DNA of 64,000 bases from Comamonadaceae bacterium (GTDB taxonomy: Bacteria; Pseudomonadota; Gammaproteobacteria; Burkholderiales; Burkholderiaceae_C): contig JAIXUC010000039.1 of NCBI GenBank assembly GCA_027483665.1, forward strand, positions 1-64,000, in the 5' to 3' direction. A program made the translations under genes and the position numbers. This document shows, one piece after another, positions 1-8,036 of the stretch (position 1 is its first letter; each line of letters starts with the position of its first letter). The notes beneath the pieces were generated by a model. The model was given only the letters and a program-made list of their open reading frames with translations. It did no database searches and was not told the origin of the DNA.

Positions 1-122
<122 letters not shown>

Positions 123-198
123 TCAATCTCCAGACGGAATACGAACAAACCAAATTTTGCCGACGCGACCAGCAACCGATACGGGTTGCAGCCATGAT

Positions 199-273
<75 letters not shown>

Positions 274-344
274 CTTTCGCGATGCCGCGCCTTAAAACGC
301 TCACCCGATAAGCAGCCGCCTTTTAACCCAACGAGAGGCACAGC

Positions 345-418
345 TGGAGCGGGAGACGGGAATCGAACCCGCGTCATTAGCTTGGAAGGCTAAGGTTCTG
401 CCATTGAACTACTCCCGC
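345..418 (-). tRNA. tRNA-Gly (anticodon UCC)
   Basis: A 74-base tRNA with encoded CCA. The acceptor stem pairs GCGGGAG with CTCCCGC. The anticodon arm TTAGC-CTTCCAA-GCTAA gives anticodon UCC, and the T-arm contains GGGTTCGATTCCC. It is the middle member of the Tyr-Gly-Thr-tuf cluster. Confidence 0.97.
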
Positions 419-513
419 CGGCTACACCAAGATGAATCGGTGTTGGCTGGCCGCATGCACTGGAAATCCAGTTCTGCGTGGAATCGGTCAACGCTCTCGC
501 TTGCAATCTCGTC

Positions 514-599
514 TGGTGGAGGAGGCTGGATTCGAACCAGCGTAGGCGTAAGCCAACAGATTTACAGTCTGCCCCCTTTAGCCACTCGGGCACCCCTCC
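514..599 (-). tRNA. tRNA-Tyr (anticodon GUA)
   Basis: An 86-base class II tRNA with a long variable arm and encoded CCA. The acceptor stem pairs GGAGGGG with CTCCTCC. The anticodon loop CTGTAAA gives anticodon GUA, and the T-arm contains GGTTCGAATCC. It is the first gene of the tRNA-tuf transcript. Confidence 0.97.
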
Positions 600-611
600 G
601 GCGAACCGCGA

Positions 612-617
612 AATATA
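612..617 (-). promoter_or_regulatory. Candidate -10 box for the tRNA-tuf operon
   Basis: TATATT on the minus strand lies about 13 bases upstream of the mature 5' end of tRNA-Tyr and directly after the ung stop codon. It is followed by a GC-rich stretch of the kind found as a discriminator at stable-RNA promoters. No good -35 element is visible 16-18 bases upstream, so this is a position-based inference. Confidence 0.4.
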
Positions 618-1373
618 TCATGAGCCATTGGGAGGAACGACGCCAGCCGGGTCAAGCGCCCAATGCCAAGGGACACCCGATGCAGCCAGCCAATCTGTCG
701 CCCGCGAAAAGTGGCTGCACCCGATAAATGGGATGGGCCCGCGCCGAGCCGAGAGCGGAGAAGGATGGTTCGCCTGCAAGATCAAGGCACGCTGGCCGCT
801 GCTGCGTGCCTGGTCAGCCATGTCGCCGGCACAGCTCTGAGCCGCTTTTCCCCAAAACATATAGACACAGGGCGTTTGCCGAAGGGTTACCGCCCGCAGA
901 AGCAACCGCGTCAGGCCCTCCCATCCCCGACCGCTGTGGCTTCCAGGCAGCCCGTCCTCGACGGTCAAACAGTTGTTCAGCAACAGCACCCCCCGTTGTG
1001 CCCACGCCTGCAAACTGCCGTGCCCCGGCAAGGCAAGGCCCAAATCTCGCTTCAACTCGGCGTGGATGTTGCGAAGTGAGGGGGGCACTGCTTGCCCGGC
1101 CGGAACCGAGAACGCCAAACCCTCCGCTTGCCCGGCTCCGTGATAAGGGTCTTGTCCCAAAATCACGACCCGCACCGAAGCTAAAGGCGTGAGGGCAAGC
1201 ATGCGCAGCGGTTCTGGCGGATAAATCAAGGCCCCAGATTCAATCCTGCTGGCTACAAACCGCAGAAGTTGCCGGCCCTCGTCGGTGGACCAGTAAGCCT
1301 TAAGGACGGCATACCAATCTCCTTCAACGTGCCAGCCGGAAGCCGGCACCTGCACCAGCGAATCGTGGGTCAT
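618..1373 (-). CDS. ung: Uracil-DNA glycosylase
   Basis: Removes uracil from DNA as the first step of base-excision repair. The 251-residue protein has the family-1 UDG water-activating motif GQDPYHG at residues 73-79 (catalytic Asp75), a [10 protein letters not shown] segment near 130-139, and the minor-groove HPSPLSA loop at 203-209 (His203). Its ATG overlaps the TGA of trpC (ATGA), so it is the last, translationally coupled gene of the trp operon. That placement has no obvious metabolic logic. Length is normal for the family. Confidence 0.96.
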   Translation of the reverse strand: MTHDSLVQVPASGWHVEGDWYAVLKAYWSTDEGRQLLRFVASRIESGALIYPPEPLRMLALTPLASVRVVILGQDPYHGAGQAEGLAFSVPAGQAVPPSLRNIHAELKRDLGLALPGHGSLQAWAQRGVLLLNNCLTVEDGLPGSHSGRGWEGLTRLLLRAVTLRQTPCVYMFWGKAAQSCAGDMADQARSSGQRALILQANHPSPLSARRGPIPFIGCSHFSRATDWLAASGVPWHWALDPAGVVPPNGS

Positions 1374-2179
1374 CCCGGGGCGCGAGCATCCAGACCAAAC
1401 AAGGTAGCGAGCGCCTCGCCCGGCTCGGCTGCCCGCATGAAAGCCTCACCCACCAAAAACGCGTGCACCCCAGCAGCGCGCATGCGCTGTACGTCGGACA
1501 CGTGGGCGATGCCGCTCTCGGTCACCACCACGCGCTGCGGCGGAACGTCAGCCAGCAGGCTCAGTGTTTGCTCCAGGCTCACCTCAAAGGTGCGCAGATC
1601 GCGGTTATTGATCCCCAGCAAGGGCGTGCGAAGGCGCAAGGCACGAAAAAGCTCGTCGCGATCATGCACTTCCACCAGGACGCTCATGCCCAAGTCTGTG
1701 GCAACGGCTTCCATGTCGGTCATCTGCGAGTCCGACAGGCAAGCCGCGATGAGCAAGACGCAGTCGGCGCCCATAGCGCGCGACTCATAAATTTGATAAG
1801 GGTCGACCATGAAGTCTTTGCGCAGCACTGGCAGCTCGCAAGATGCTCTGGCCTGCTTGAGGAAATCGACGGAGCCCTGAAAAAACTGGCGATCTGTCAA
1901 AACCGAGAGGCAGGCAGCCCCACTTTCTGCGTAGCTTTGTGCAATGTCAGCGGCGATGAATTCTTCGCGCAAGACGCCTTTTGAAGGGCTGGCCTTTTTG
2001 ATTTCAGCGATGACTGCTGGCAAGCCCGCCGCCAGCTTGCCCCGGATGGCGCCCAAGAAGTCGCGGGTGAGCACGCGGGACTCGGCGTCTGCACGCACCG
2101 AGGACAGCGGCCGCAGGCGTTGGGCCAAGGCCAATTCTTCTTGTTTGACCGCAACGATTCTTTGGAGGATGTCAGACAT
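1370..2179 (-). CDS. trpC: Indole-3-glycerol phosphate synthase
   Basis: Closes the indole ring: carboxyphenylamino-deoxyribulose-5-phosphate to indole-3-glycerol phosphate, with loss of CO2. The 269-residue TIM barrel shows [12 protein letters not shown] at 57-68 (catalytic Glu/Lys region), [35 protein letters not shown] and the late FLVGEAFMR motif. It is monofunctional, with no fused TrpF domain. It starts 9 bases after the end of trpD and overlaps ung. Confidence 0.97.
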   Translation of the reverse strand: MSDILQRIVAVKQEELALAQRLRPLSSVRADAESRVLTRDFLGAIRGKLAAGLPAVIAEIKKASPSKGVLREEFIAADIAQSYAESGAACLSVLTDRQFFQGSVDFLKQARASCELPVLRKDFMVDPYQIYESRAMGADCVLLIAACLSDSQMTDMEAVATDLGMSVLVEVHDRDELFRALRLRTPLLGINNRDLRTFEVSLEQTLSLLADVPPQRVVVTESGIAHVSDVQRMRAAGVHAFLVGEAFMRAAEPGEALATLFGLDARAPG

Positions 2180-2188
2180 AGAAACCCT

Positions 2189-3226
2189 TCAGGCAGGTTG
2201 AGCCAGCGATTGGCTGAGCGCCACAAACTGATGGAGACGCGCCAAAGCAGCGCCCGAGGCCAAAGCCACGCGCGCTCGCCGAACGCCATCTGCGATGTCT
2301 GAAGCAACACCAGCGGCGTAAAGGGCGGCGCCCGCATTGAGCGCGACGATGTCGGATGCGGGGCCAGACTCTCCCTGCAGGACAGACAAGAGCATCGCCT
2401 TGGATTGCTCTGGTGTTTCGACCCTCAGAACTCGGCTGCTGGCCATGCGCAGCCCGAAGTCTTCGGGGTGGATGTCGTACTCGATGACTTCGCCCTGACG
2501 CAACTCCCCCACACTGGTTGCGGCTCCCAAACTGATCTCGTCCATGCCATCGCGCCCATGGACCACCAGTGCATGCTCTGCTCCCAGGCGCTGCAAAGCC
2601 CGCACTTGAATGCCCACCAAGTCAGGGTGGAACACCCCCATCAGAATGTTGGGGGCACCAGCCGGGTTGGTGAGTGGCCCCAAGATATTGAACACGGTCT
2701 TCATGCCCAACTCCTTTCGCACGGGGGCCACGTTCTTCATGGCCGGGTGATGGTTGGGAGCAAACATGAAACCGACGCCGACCTGCTCTATGCAGCGCGA
2801 TATAGCGTCTGGCTGGAGTTGAATATTGGCACCCAGGCTTTCCAGCACATCGGCGCTACCACTTTTGCTGGAAACGCTGCGCCCGCCGTGCTTGCTGACG
2901 CGTGCCCCGGCTGCCGCCGCGACGAACATGGAGCAAGTCGATATGTTGAAAGTGTGAGCACCATCACCCCCAGTGCCCACGATGTCGACCAAATGCGTTC
3001 GGTCCGCCACGTGGACGGGCGTTGCAAATTCGCGCATGACCTGAGCCGCAGCCGTGATTTCGCCGATCGTCTCTTTCTTGACGCGCAGCCCCGTCATGAG
3101 CGCGGCCATCAGAACGGGCGAGACCTCGCCCGACATGATCTGGCGCATCAAGCTGAGCATTTCATCGTGGAAGATTTCCCGGTGCTCGATGGTTCGCTGC
3201 AAAGCTTCTTGTGGCGTGATGGGCAT
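2189..3226 (-). CDS. trpD: Anthranilate phosphoribosyltransferase
   Basis: Transfers phosphoribose from PRPP to anthranilate in tryptophan synthesis. The protein is 345 residues if started at the ATG encoding [10 protein letters not shown], the usual length for the family. An in-frame TTG seven codons upstream (position 3247) is possible, but neither start has a strong ribosome site. The PRPP-binding glycine loop GTGGDG is at residues 84-89, followed by [20 protein letters not shown] and [16 protein letters not shown] are also typical. It lies between ltaE and trpC in the trp operon. Confidence 0.96.
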   Translation of the reverse strand: MPITPQEALQRTIEHREIFHDEMLSLMRQIMSGEVSPVLMAALMTGLRVKKETIGEITAAAQVMREFATPVHVADRTHLVDIVGTGGDGAHTFNISTCSMFVAAAAGARVSKHGGRSVSSKSGSADVLESLGANIQLQPDAISRCIEQVGVGFMFAPNHHPAMKNVAPVRKELGMKTVFNILGPLTNPAGAPNILMGVFHPDLVGIQVRALQRLGAEHALVVHGRDGMDEISLGAATSVGELRQGEVIEYDIHPEDFGLRMASSRVLRVETPEQSKAMLLSVLQGESGPASDIVALNAGAALYAAGVASDIADGVRRARVALASGAALARLHQFVALSQSLAQPA

Positions 3227-3285
3227 ATGGTTTTTCGTTCGTCGCAAGTCAGTCGGGAGGGCTCAGGTCGCAAAAAGGTCGGTCA

Positions 3286-4332
3286 TCAATTTCCAGAAAA
3301 ACGCTCACGCATGGCTTCAATCGCACGCTCAACGCCCGCGTCATCGACATCCAGATGGGTCACAAAGCGCAGCCGGTACAAACCGTTGGCCAACACGCCA
3401 CGTGCAGCCAAAAAATCGATCAGGCCCACAGCCTTTTCCTTCGCATGCGGGGTGATGTCCACAAACACTATGTTGGTGTGGACCGGGGCCACCTGCAGGC
3501 CAGGAAGTTCGGCAAACGCGTGTGCCAGCCGTTGCGCACGGCGGTGGTCATCGGCCAATCGATCGACGTGATGGTCCAGTGCGTGGGTTGCTGCAGCGGC
3601 CAGCACACCCGCCTGACGCATGCCACCGCCAGCCATCTTGCGCACGCGACGGGCGCGCTTGATCAGGGCTTGCGAACCGCACAGCATGGAGCCCACTGGC
3701 GCGCCCAAGCCCTTGCTGAAGCACACCGACACACTGTCGAAATGCGAGGTGATTCGCCTGGCGGCGCTGCGCCAGTCACCACCCTCGCCTTGCGCCACAG
3801 CGGCATTGAACAAGCGCGCTCCGTCCAAGTGCCGCGCCAGACCATGGCGCTGGGCGAGCGCACTGGCCTGCGCCAAGAAATCCAGAGGCATGACAGAGCC
3901 GCCCAAGGTGTTTTCCAGTGCCAGCAAGCGCGAGCGCGCGTAGTGCACGTCGTCGGGCTTGATGGCCGCTTCGATATCGGCGAGCGCCAGCGTTCCGTTG
4001 GGCTGATGAGCGATGGGTTGCGGCTGAACGCTGCCCATCACCGCAGCACCGCCCGCCTCCCAACGGTAGGTGTGCTGCATCTGACCGACCAAGTATTCGT
4101 CGCCACGCTCGCAGTGGGCCATGATCGCGCACAGGTTGCTCTGCGTACCGGTAGGAACAAACATGGCGTCTTCGAAGCCCAGCAACTCGGCCACCCGAAG
4201 CTGCAGCGCATTCACGCTCGGATCGTCTCCGTAAACGTCATCGCCTACATCGGCCTCGGCCATCGCTTGTCGCATGGCCGGGGTCGGACGTGTAACGGTG
4301 TCGCTGCGCATGTCTACCTTTGAATGGCTCAT
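3286..4332 (-). CDS. ltaE: Low-specificity L-threonine aldolase
   Basis: PLP-dependent aldolase that cleaves L-threonine or L-allo-threonine to glycine and acetaldehyde. The 348-residue protein begins [20 protein letters not shown], has the early [11 protein letters not shown] motif, [10 protein letters not shown], and the PLP lysine in [14 protein letters not shown] (Lys207). The ATG overlaps the trpG stop (ATGA), so translation is probably coupled to trpG. The gene sits inside the trp operon between trpG and trpD, although threonine cleavage is not a step of tryptophan synthesis. GlyA-like activity on other beta-hydroxy amino acids is possible. Confidence 0.93.
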   Translation of the reverse strand: MSHSKVDMRSDTVTRPTPAMRQAMAEADVGDDVYGDDPSVNALQLRVAELLGFEDAMFVPTGTQSNLCAIMAHCERGDEYLVGQMQHTYRWEAGGAAVMGSVQPQPIAHQPNGTLALADIEAAIKPDDVHYARSRLLALENTLGGSVMPLDFLAQASALAQRHGLARHLDGARLFNAAVAQGEGGDWRSAARRITSHFDSVSVCFSKGLGAPVGSMLCGSQALIKRARRVRKMAGGGMRQAGVLAAAATHALDHHVDRLADDHRRAQRLAHAFAELPGLQVAPVHTNIVFVDITPHAKEKAVGLIDFLAARGVLANGLYRLRFVTHLDVDDAGVERAIEAMRERFSGN

Positions 4333-4943
4333 GCAGACTGCTCCAGAAAGTTCTTCAACAGCGTGTGGCCGTGCTCGGTGAGGATCGACTCGGGGTGGAA
4401 CTGCACGCCCTGCAAAGGGAGCTCGCGGTGGCGCACGCCCATGATCTCGCCATCTTCGGTCCAGGCCGTCACCTCCAATTCCGGCGGGCAGCTCGCTCGC
4501 TCGATCGCCAGCGAGTGATACCGGTTGACCGTGAACTGCCGGGGTAAACCATGGAAAACGCCCTGCCCGGTGGTGTGGATGAGGCTGGTTTTCCCATGCA
4601 TGAGTTGCTGCGCGCGCACGATGCGTCCGCCAAAAGCAACGCCGAGGCTTTGGTGCCCCAGACACACACCCAAAATTGGCAGGCGGCCTGCAAAGTGGCG
4701 AATGGCCGCCACCGAAATGCCGGCCTCAGCAGGTGAACAAGGCCCTGGCGACACCACCAGACAGTCGGGCGCGCGCTGCGCAATGCCCTCCAGCGTGATC
4801 TCGTCGTTGCGGTGCACTTCTACCTCAGCGCCCAGCTCCCCAAAGTACTGCACCAGGTTGAAGGTGAAGCTGTCGTAGTTGTCGATCATCAGCAGCCGCT
4901 GGGCGCCGGCTGCAACACCGGCCGAGGCTTTGTGTTGGCTCAT
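4329..4943 (-). CDS. trpG: Anthranilate synthase component II (glutamine amidotransferase)
   Basis: Supplies ammonia from glutamine to TrpE for anthranilate synthesis. The class I amidotransferase triad is visible: Cys94 in LGVCLGHQ, and His183 and Glu185 in QFHPESI. The N-terminus carries the typical [18 protein letters not shown]. The 204-residue start is chosen at the ATG that overlaps the trpE stop (ATGA). About 15 extra residues precede the conserved core. The protein could also serve PabB, as in species with an amphibolic TrpG, but no pab gene is nearby. Confidence 0.96.
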   Translation of the reverse strand: MSQHKASAGVAAGAQRLLMIDNYDSFTFNLVQYFGELGAEVEVHRNDEITLEGIAQRAPDCLVVSPGPCSPAEAGISVAAIRHFAGRLPILGVCLGHQSLGVAFGGRIVRAQQLMHGKTSLIHTTGQGVFHGLPRQFTVNRYHSLAIERASCPPELEVTAWTEDGEIMGVRHRELPLQGVQFHPESILTEHGHTLLKNFLEQSA

Positions 4944-6457
4944 TCCAGACCCTCCTCGACCAGTTCGCTGGCGCGCAGCATCGCTCGCGCCTTGGCCTCG
5001 GTTTCCTTCCACTCCAGCTCGGGCACCGAGTCGGCCACCACGCCGGCAGCGGCCTGCACATAAAGCATGCCGTCCTTGACCACCGCTGTGCGGATGGCGA
5101 TGGCCAAGTCCATGTCGCCTGCGTAACTGAGGTAGCCGCAGGCACCACCATACAACCCCCGTTTGGTGGGCTCCAACTGGTCGATCAGCTCCATCGCATG
5201 CACCTTGGGCGCACCGGTCAGCGTGCCCGCCGGGAAGGTGGCTTTGAAGACATCCATGTTGCTCAAGCCAGGCTGCACCACACCCTCTACGTTGCTCACG
5301 ATATGCATCACATGGCTGTAGCGCTCCACCGTGAATGCATCGGTCACGCGCACAGTGCCCACCCGCGCAATGCGCCCGATGTCGTTGCGCGCCAGATCGA
5401 TCAGCATGACATGCTCAGCGCGCTCTTTGGGGTCGTTCACCAGCTCGTGCTCGGCTGCAGCATCGGCCTGCGGCGAGGCACCACGTGGACGTGTGCCCGC
5501 CAAGGGGCGGATGGTGACCTTTCGCCCACCGCTGTCGTCGCTGCCCTCCAGACGAACCAGGATTTCCGGGCTTGCACCGACCACCTGAAATTCGCCGAAG
5601 TCGTAGTAATACATGTAGGGCGACGGGTTCAGCGAGCGCAACGCACGGTAGAGGCTTAGAGGAGACTCTGTGAAGCGCTTTTTGATGCGTTGGCCAACCT
5701 GGACCTGCATGAAATCACCAGCTTCGATGAGCGCCTTGGCACGCTCGACCGAGCGCAGGTAATCGGCGCGGGGAAACTCGCGCTCTGCTGCGTGGCCAGC
5801 AGACGGCTTGACCACCGGTGCGCTCACTGAGTAGCGCAGTTGTTCGCGCAAGTCACGCAAGCGCTTCTTCGCCTGTGCGTAAGCCTCGGGTTGGGCCGGG
5901 TCAGCGTAGACGATGAGGTAGAGCTTGCCCGAAAGGTTGTCGATGACCGCCAACTCTTCGCACTGCAGCAGCAGGATGTCCGGGCAGCCCAAGGTGTCGG
6001 GGGGGCAGCTTGCTTCGAGCTTGCGCTCGATGTAGCGCACGGCGTCATAGCCAAAGTAGCCGGCCAAGCCGCCGCAAAAGCGCGGCAGGCCCGGACGCAA
6101 GGCGACTTTGAAGCGTTGCTGGTAGTGGGCTATGAAATCGAGCGGGCTGGCATGCCGCTGGCGATCCGCCTCTTCCACCACAACCCCATCGCGCACAACC
6201 TCGGTGCGAGCTGCGGCACCAAAGCCACTGGCACGGATGAGCGTTCGGGCAGGCAGCCCAATGAAGCTGTAGCGACCAAAGCGCTCGCCACCGACCACCG
6301 ATTCCAGAAGAAAACTGTTGCGTCCACCGTCGCGGCCATGGGCCAACTTGAGGTAGAGCGACAGGGGGGTTTCAAGGTCCGCAAAGGCTTCGGCCATGAG
6401 CGGAATGCGGTTGTAGCCTTGGCTGGCGAGGCTTTGGAATTCGAGTTCTGTGATCAA
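4940..6457 (-). CDS. trpE: Anthranilate synthase component I
   Basis: Converts chorismate to anthranilate with ammonia from TrpG, the committed step of the pathway. It is 505 residues when started at a TTG codon, giving [10 protein letters not shown], a usual N-terminus in related bacteria; an AGGAGA ribosome site sits 6 bases upstream. The tryptophan feedback site LLES is at residues 50-53. The chorismate-binding half shows [24 protein letters not shown] and [14 protein letters not shown]. An upstream in-frame ATG (6565) would add 36 unconserved residues that overlap the leader, and is rejected. Expression is probably controlled by the trpL leader. Confidence 0.95.
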   Translation of the reverse strand: MITELEFQSLASQGYNRIPLMAEAFADLETPLSLYLKLAHGRDGGRNSFLLESVVGGERFGRYSFIGLPARTLIRASGFGAAARTEVVRDGVVVEEADRQRHASPLDFIAHYQQRFKVALRPGLPRFCGGLAGYFGYDAVRYIERKLEASCPPDTLGCPDILLLQCEELAVIDNLSGKLYLIVYADPAQPEAYAQAKKRLRDLREQLRYSVSAPVVKPSAGHAAEREFPRADYLRSVERAKALIEAGDFMQVQVGQRIKKRFTESPLSLYRALRSLNPSPYMYYYDFGEFQVVGASPEILVRLEGSDDSGGRKVTIRPLAGTRPRGASPQADAAAEHELVNDPKERAEHVMLIDLARNDIGRIARVGTVRVTDAFTVERYSHVMHIVSNVEGVVQPGLSNMDVFKATFPAGTLTGAPKVHAMELIDQLEPTKRGLYGGACGYLSYAGDMDLAIAIRTAVVKDGMLYVQAAAGVVADSVPELEWKETEAKARAMLRASELVEEGLE

Positions 6458-6463
6458 CGCAGC

Positions 6464-6469
6464 TCTCCT
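6464..6469 (-). promoter_or_regulatory. Ribosome binding site for trpE
   Basis: AGGAGA on the minus strand, 6 bases before the TTG at 6457. It fixes the TTG as the trpE start, because no ATG in this frame near the conserved N-terminus has a comparable site. Confidence 0.75.
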
Positions 6470-6544
6470 AGAAGGCACGCCCCAGCTTGCAAGCGGGGCG
6501 TCGCTGGCTGGTGTTGCCTGCGGGTTAAAGACGGGGGCTAGTGG

Positions 6545-6650
6545 CTTGCCTTGCGCCTTCGGCAAGGGGTGGGCGTCGGCATCTGAAGTTATTCAGTGAA
6601 CGCCCGCTGAGCGCAGTGGCTCAGGCCCGCCAGGGCCAGGCTCCCCGGCC
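6545..6650 (-). promoter_or_regulatory. Candidate trp attenuator: competing hairpins after trpL
   Basis: Read on the minus strand. A hairpin GGCCC-TGGC-GGGCC (6624-6637) covers the second Trp codon of trpL. A second hairpin CTGAGC-CACTGC-GCTCAG (6607-6624) begins where the first ends, so the two compete for bases. Downstream, GGGCGT pairs with ACGCCC around an inner CTGAA-TAAC-TTCAG, and CCTTGC-CGAAGGC-GCAAGG follows. Mutually exclusive stems after a Trp-codon leader peptide are the hallmark of attenuation, but no clear U-tract terminator is visible. Termination might use Rho, or the switch might act on translation. Confidence 0.5.
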
Positions 6651-6707
6651 ACCGCAAAGGGCCTGGAACACGGTAGTCGAAGCTTCAACTGAACCCTTGA
6701 TCAACAT
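6621..6707 (-). CDS. trpL: trp operon leader peptide, 28 codons
   Basis: A 28-codon reading frame in the rpe-trpE gap. It begins MLIKGSVEAS and ends GAWPWRA, with two Trp codons (residues 24 and 26) just before TGA. Trp is a rare codon, and two within three codons at the end of a short frame upstream of trpE is the classic arrangement of a ribosome-stalling leader peptide. No Shine-Dalgarno sequence precedes the ATG. The extended -10 box lies 7 bases upstream, so the transcript may begin at or one base before the A of AUG, making the leader leaderless. Confidence 0.72.
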   Translation of the reverse strand: MLIKGSVEASTTVFQALCGGRGAWPWRA

Positions 6708-6714
6708 GAAAATC

Positions 6715-6723
6715 AGTGTAGCA
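6715..6723 (-). promoter_or_regulatory. Extended -10 promoter element of the trp operon
   Basis: TGCTACACT on the minus strand matches an extended -10 (TGn followed by a TATAAT-like hexamer). The -35 region (CCCTTG about 17 bases upstream) is weak, which is usual with an extended -10. The expected start point is at 6707-6708, the first base of trpL or one base before it. Confidence 0.5.
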
Positions 6724-6797
6724 AAGCCATTTTTCACAAGGGTCGCGTGCCCTGCTGTACTGCGCATGGCCCGCCCTGGACAGTACATCGCGCCACT

Positions 6798-7484
6798 TCA
6801 AGGCCGAGCGAGTTCGGCGCGCATGGCTTTGATGACCCCCGCATAGTCGGGCTGTCCGAAGATCGCACTGCCCGCCACAAAAGTGTCGGCGCCGGCGTCG
6901 GCCACACGCCGGATGTTGTCGGTCTTGATGCCGCCATCCACCTCCAGACGAATATCCCGACCGCAAGCCTCGATGCGCCTGCGCACGGCCTCGACTTTGC
7001 GCAGGGCTGAATCGATGAAGCTCTGCCCTCCGAAACCTGGGTTGACGCTCATGATGAGGATCAGGTCGATGTCGTCGATCACCCAGTCGAGAACATCCAA
7101 AGTCGCAGCCGGGTTGAACACCAACCCCACTTGGCAGCCCTGCGCTCGAACAGCCTGCACAGACCGATGAACGTGGGCAGTCGCGTCTGGATGAAAGCTA
7201 ATGAGGTCAGCACCCGCTTTGGCAAAAGCCGCGGCCAAGGCGTCCACTGGTTCGACCATCAGGTGCACATCGATGGGCACCGGCTGCCCATCGGCGCGCA
7301 CGGCGTGAGGTTTGAGCGCTTGGCACACCATCGGGCCGAAGGTCAGGTTGGGCACGTAATGGTTGTCCATCACGTCGAAGTGGATCCAATCCGCGCCAGC
7401 GGCCACCACTTGTCGGACCTCCTCGCCAAGGCGTGCAAAGTCGGCTGAAAGAATCGAAGGGGCAATGCGGTGGCGCTGTGTCAT
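6798..7484 (-). CDS. rpe: Ribulose-phosphate 3-epimerase
   Basis: Interconverts ribulose-5-phosphate and xylulose-5-phosphate in the pentose phosphate pathway and Calvin cycle. The 228-residue TIM barrel has [14 protein letters not shown] at the N-terminus, [39 protein letters not shown] and LEVDGGI, which carry the metal-binding His/Asp pairs. It lies upstream of the trp leader on the same strand. In many betaproteobacteria a gph phosphatase follows rpe before trpE; it is absent here. Confidence 0.97.
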   Translation of the reverse strand: MTQRHRIAPSILSADFARLGEEVRQVVAAGADWIHFDVMDNHYVPNLTFGPMVCQALKPHAVRADGQPVPIDVHLMVEPVDALAAAFAKAGADLISFHPDATAHVHRSVQAVRAQGCQVGLVFNPAATLDVLDWVIDDIDLILIMSVNPGFGGQSFIDSALRKVEAVRRRIEACGRDIRLEVDGGIKTDNIRRVADAGADTFVAGSAIFGQPDYAGVIKAMRAELARP

Positions 7485-7617
7485 TGGTCGATTATTTCAC
7501 CGGGTTTTTGGCTATGGAGGACGGCATGCTGAGCGCACCAACATCGATCTTGTGCGCTCTTTGTGCACGCTCACGAATAATGCAGGATTGCGCCTTCGAG
7601 CGCGCGTTGGGTCAGTC

Positions 7618-8010
7618 ATGCCGCACTATCAGCTTTCAGTCAAGGTCGTCCCTCGCTACTTGCCCGAGGAATCGGATGGGCCCTCAAGGCTGCACGTGTT
7701 CGCCTACACCGTGACGATCACCAACACCGGCGACGTATCGGCTCAAGTCATCTCGCGCACATGGAACGTCAATGACGCGGACGGTCGCACCGAAAAGATC
7801 AAAGGCTTGGGTGTGGTGGGTCACCAGCCGTTTCTTCGGCCGGGCGAATCCTTCGAATACACCAGCGGCACGCGCTTGCGCACACCCACTGGCACGATGC
7901 ACGGCAGCTACTTTTGCGTGGCCGAAGACGGCGAAAAGTTCGACGCAGACATCCCCATCTTTGTGCTTGATGCGCTCAGCCACCAAAGCCAAGGTCCCAC
8001 CCTGCACTGA
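7618..8010 (+). CDS. apaG: ApaG protein (DUF525)
   Basis: A 130-residue beta-sandwich protein of the ApaG/DUF525 family, linked to Mg/Co handling in enterobacteria but of undefined biochemical role. Typical features are the fibronectin-like core with FAYTVTITNTGDVSAQVISR, KGLGVVGHQPFLRPGESFEYTSG and GTMHGSYF. The ATG at MPHYQLSVKV gives the usual length. It is divergent from rpe across a 133-base gap and is followed 26 bases later by the Gcr-family gene. Confidence 0.94.
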   Translation: MPHYQLSVKVVPRYLPEESDGPSRLHVFAYTVTITNTGDVSAQVISRTWNVNDADGRTEKIKGLGVVGHQPFLRPGESFEYTSGTRLRTPTGTMHGSYFCVAEDGEKFDADIPIFVLDALSHQSQGPTLH

Positions 8011-8036
8011 GCTCAGAGCTTGCAGAGGTCCAGACC

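Noticed and set aside
404-840. Open frames of 107-120 codons crossing tRNA-Tyr and tRNA-Gly
   Set aside because: They run through two structured tRNA genes on the opposite strand and show no protein-like composition.
5198-5659. 153-codon plus-strand frame within trpE
   Set aside because: Complement of conserved chorismate-binding sequence; no start signal.
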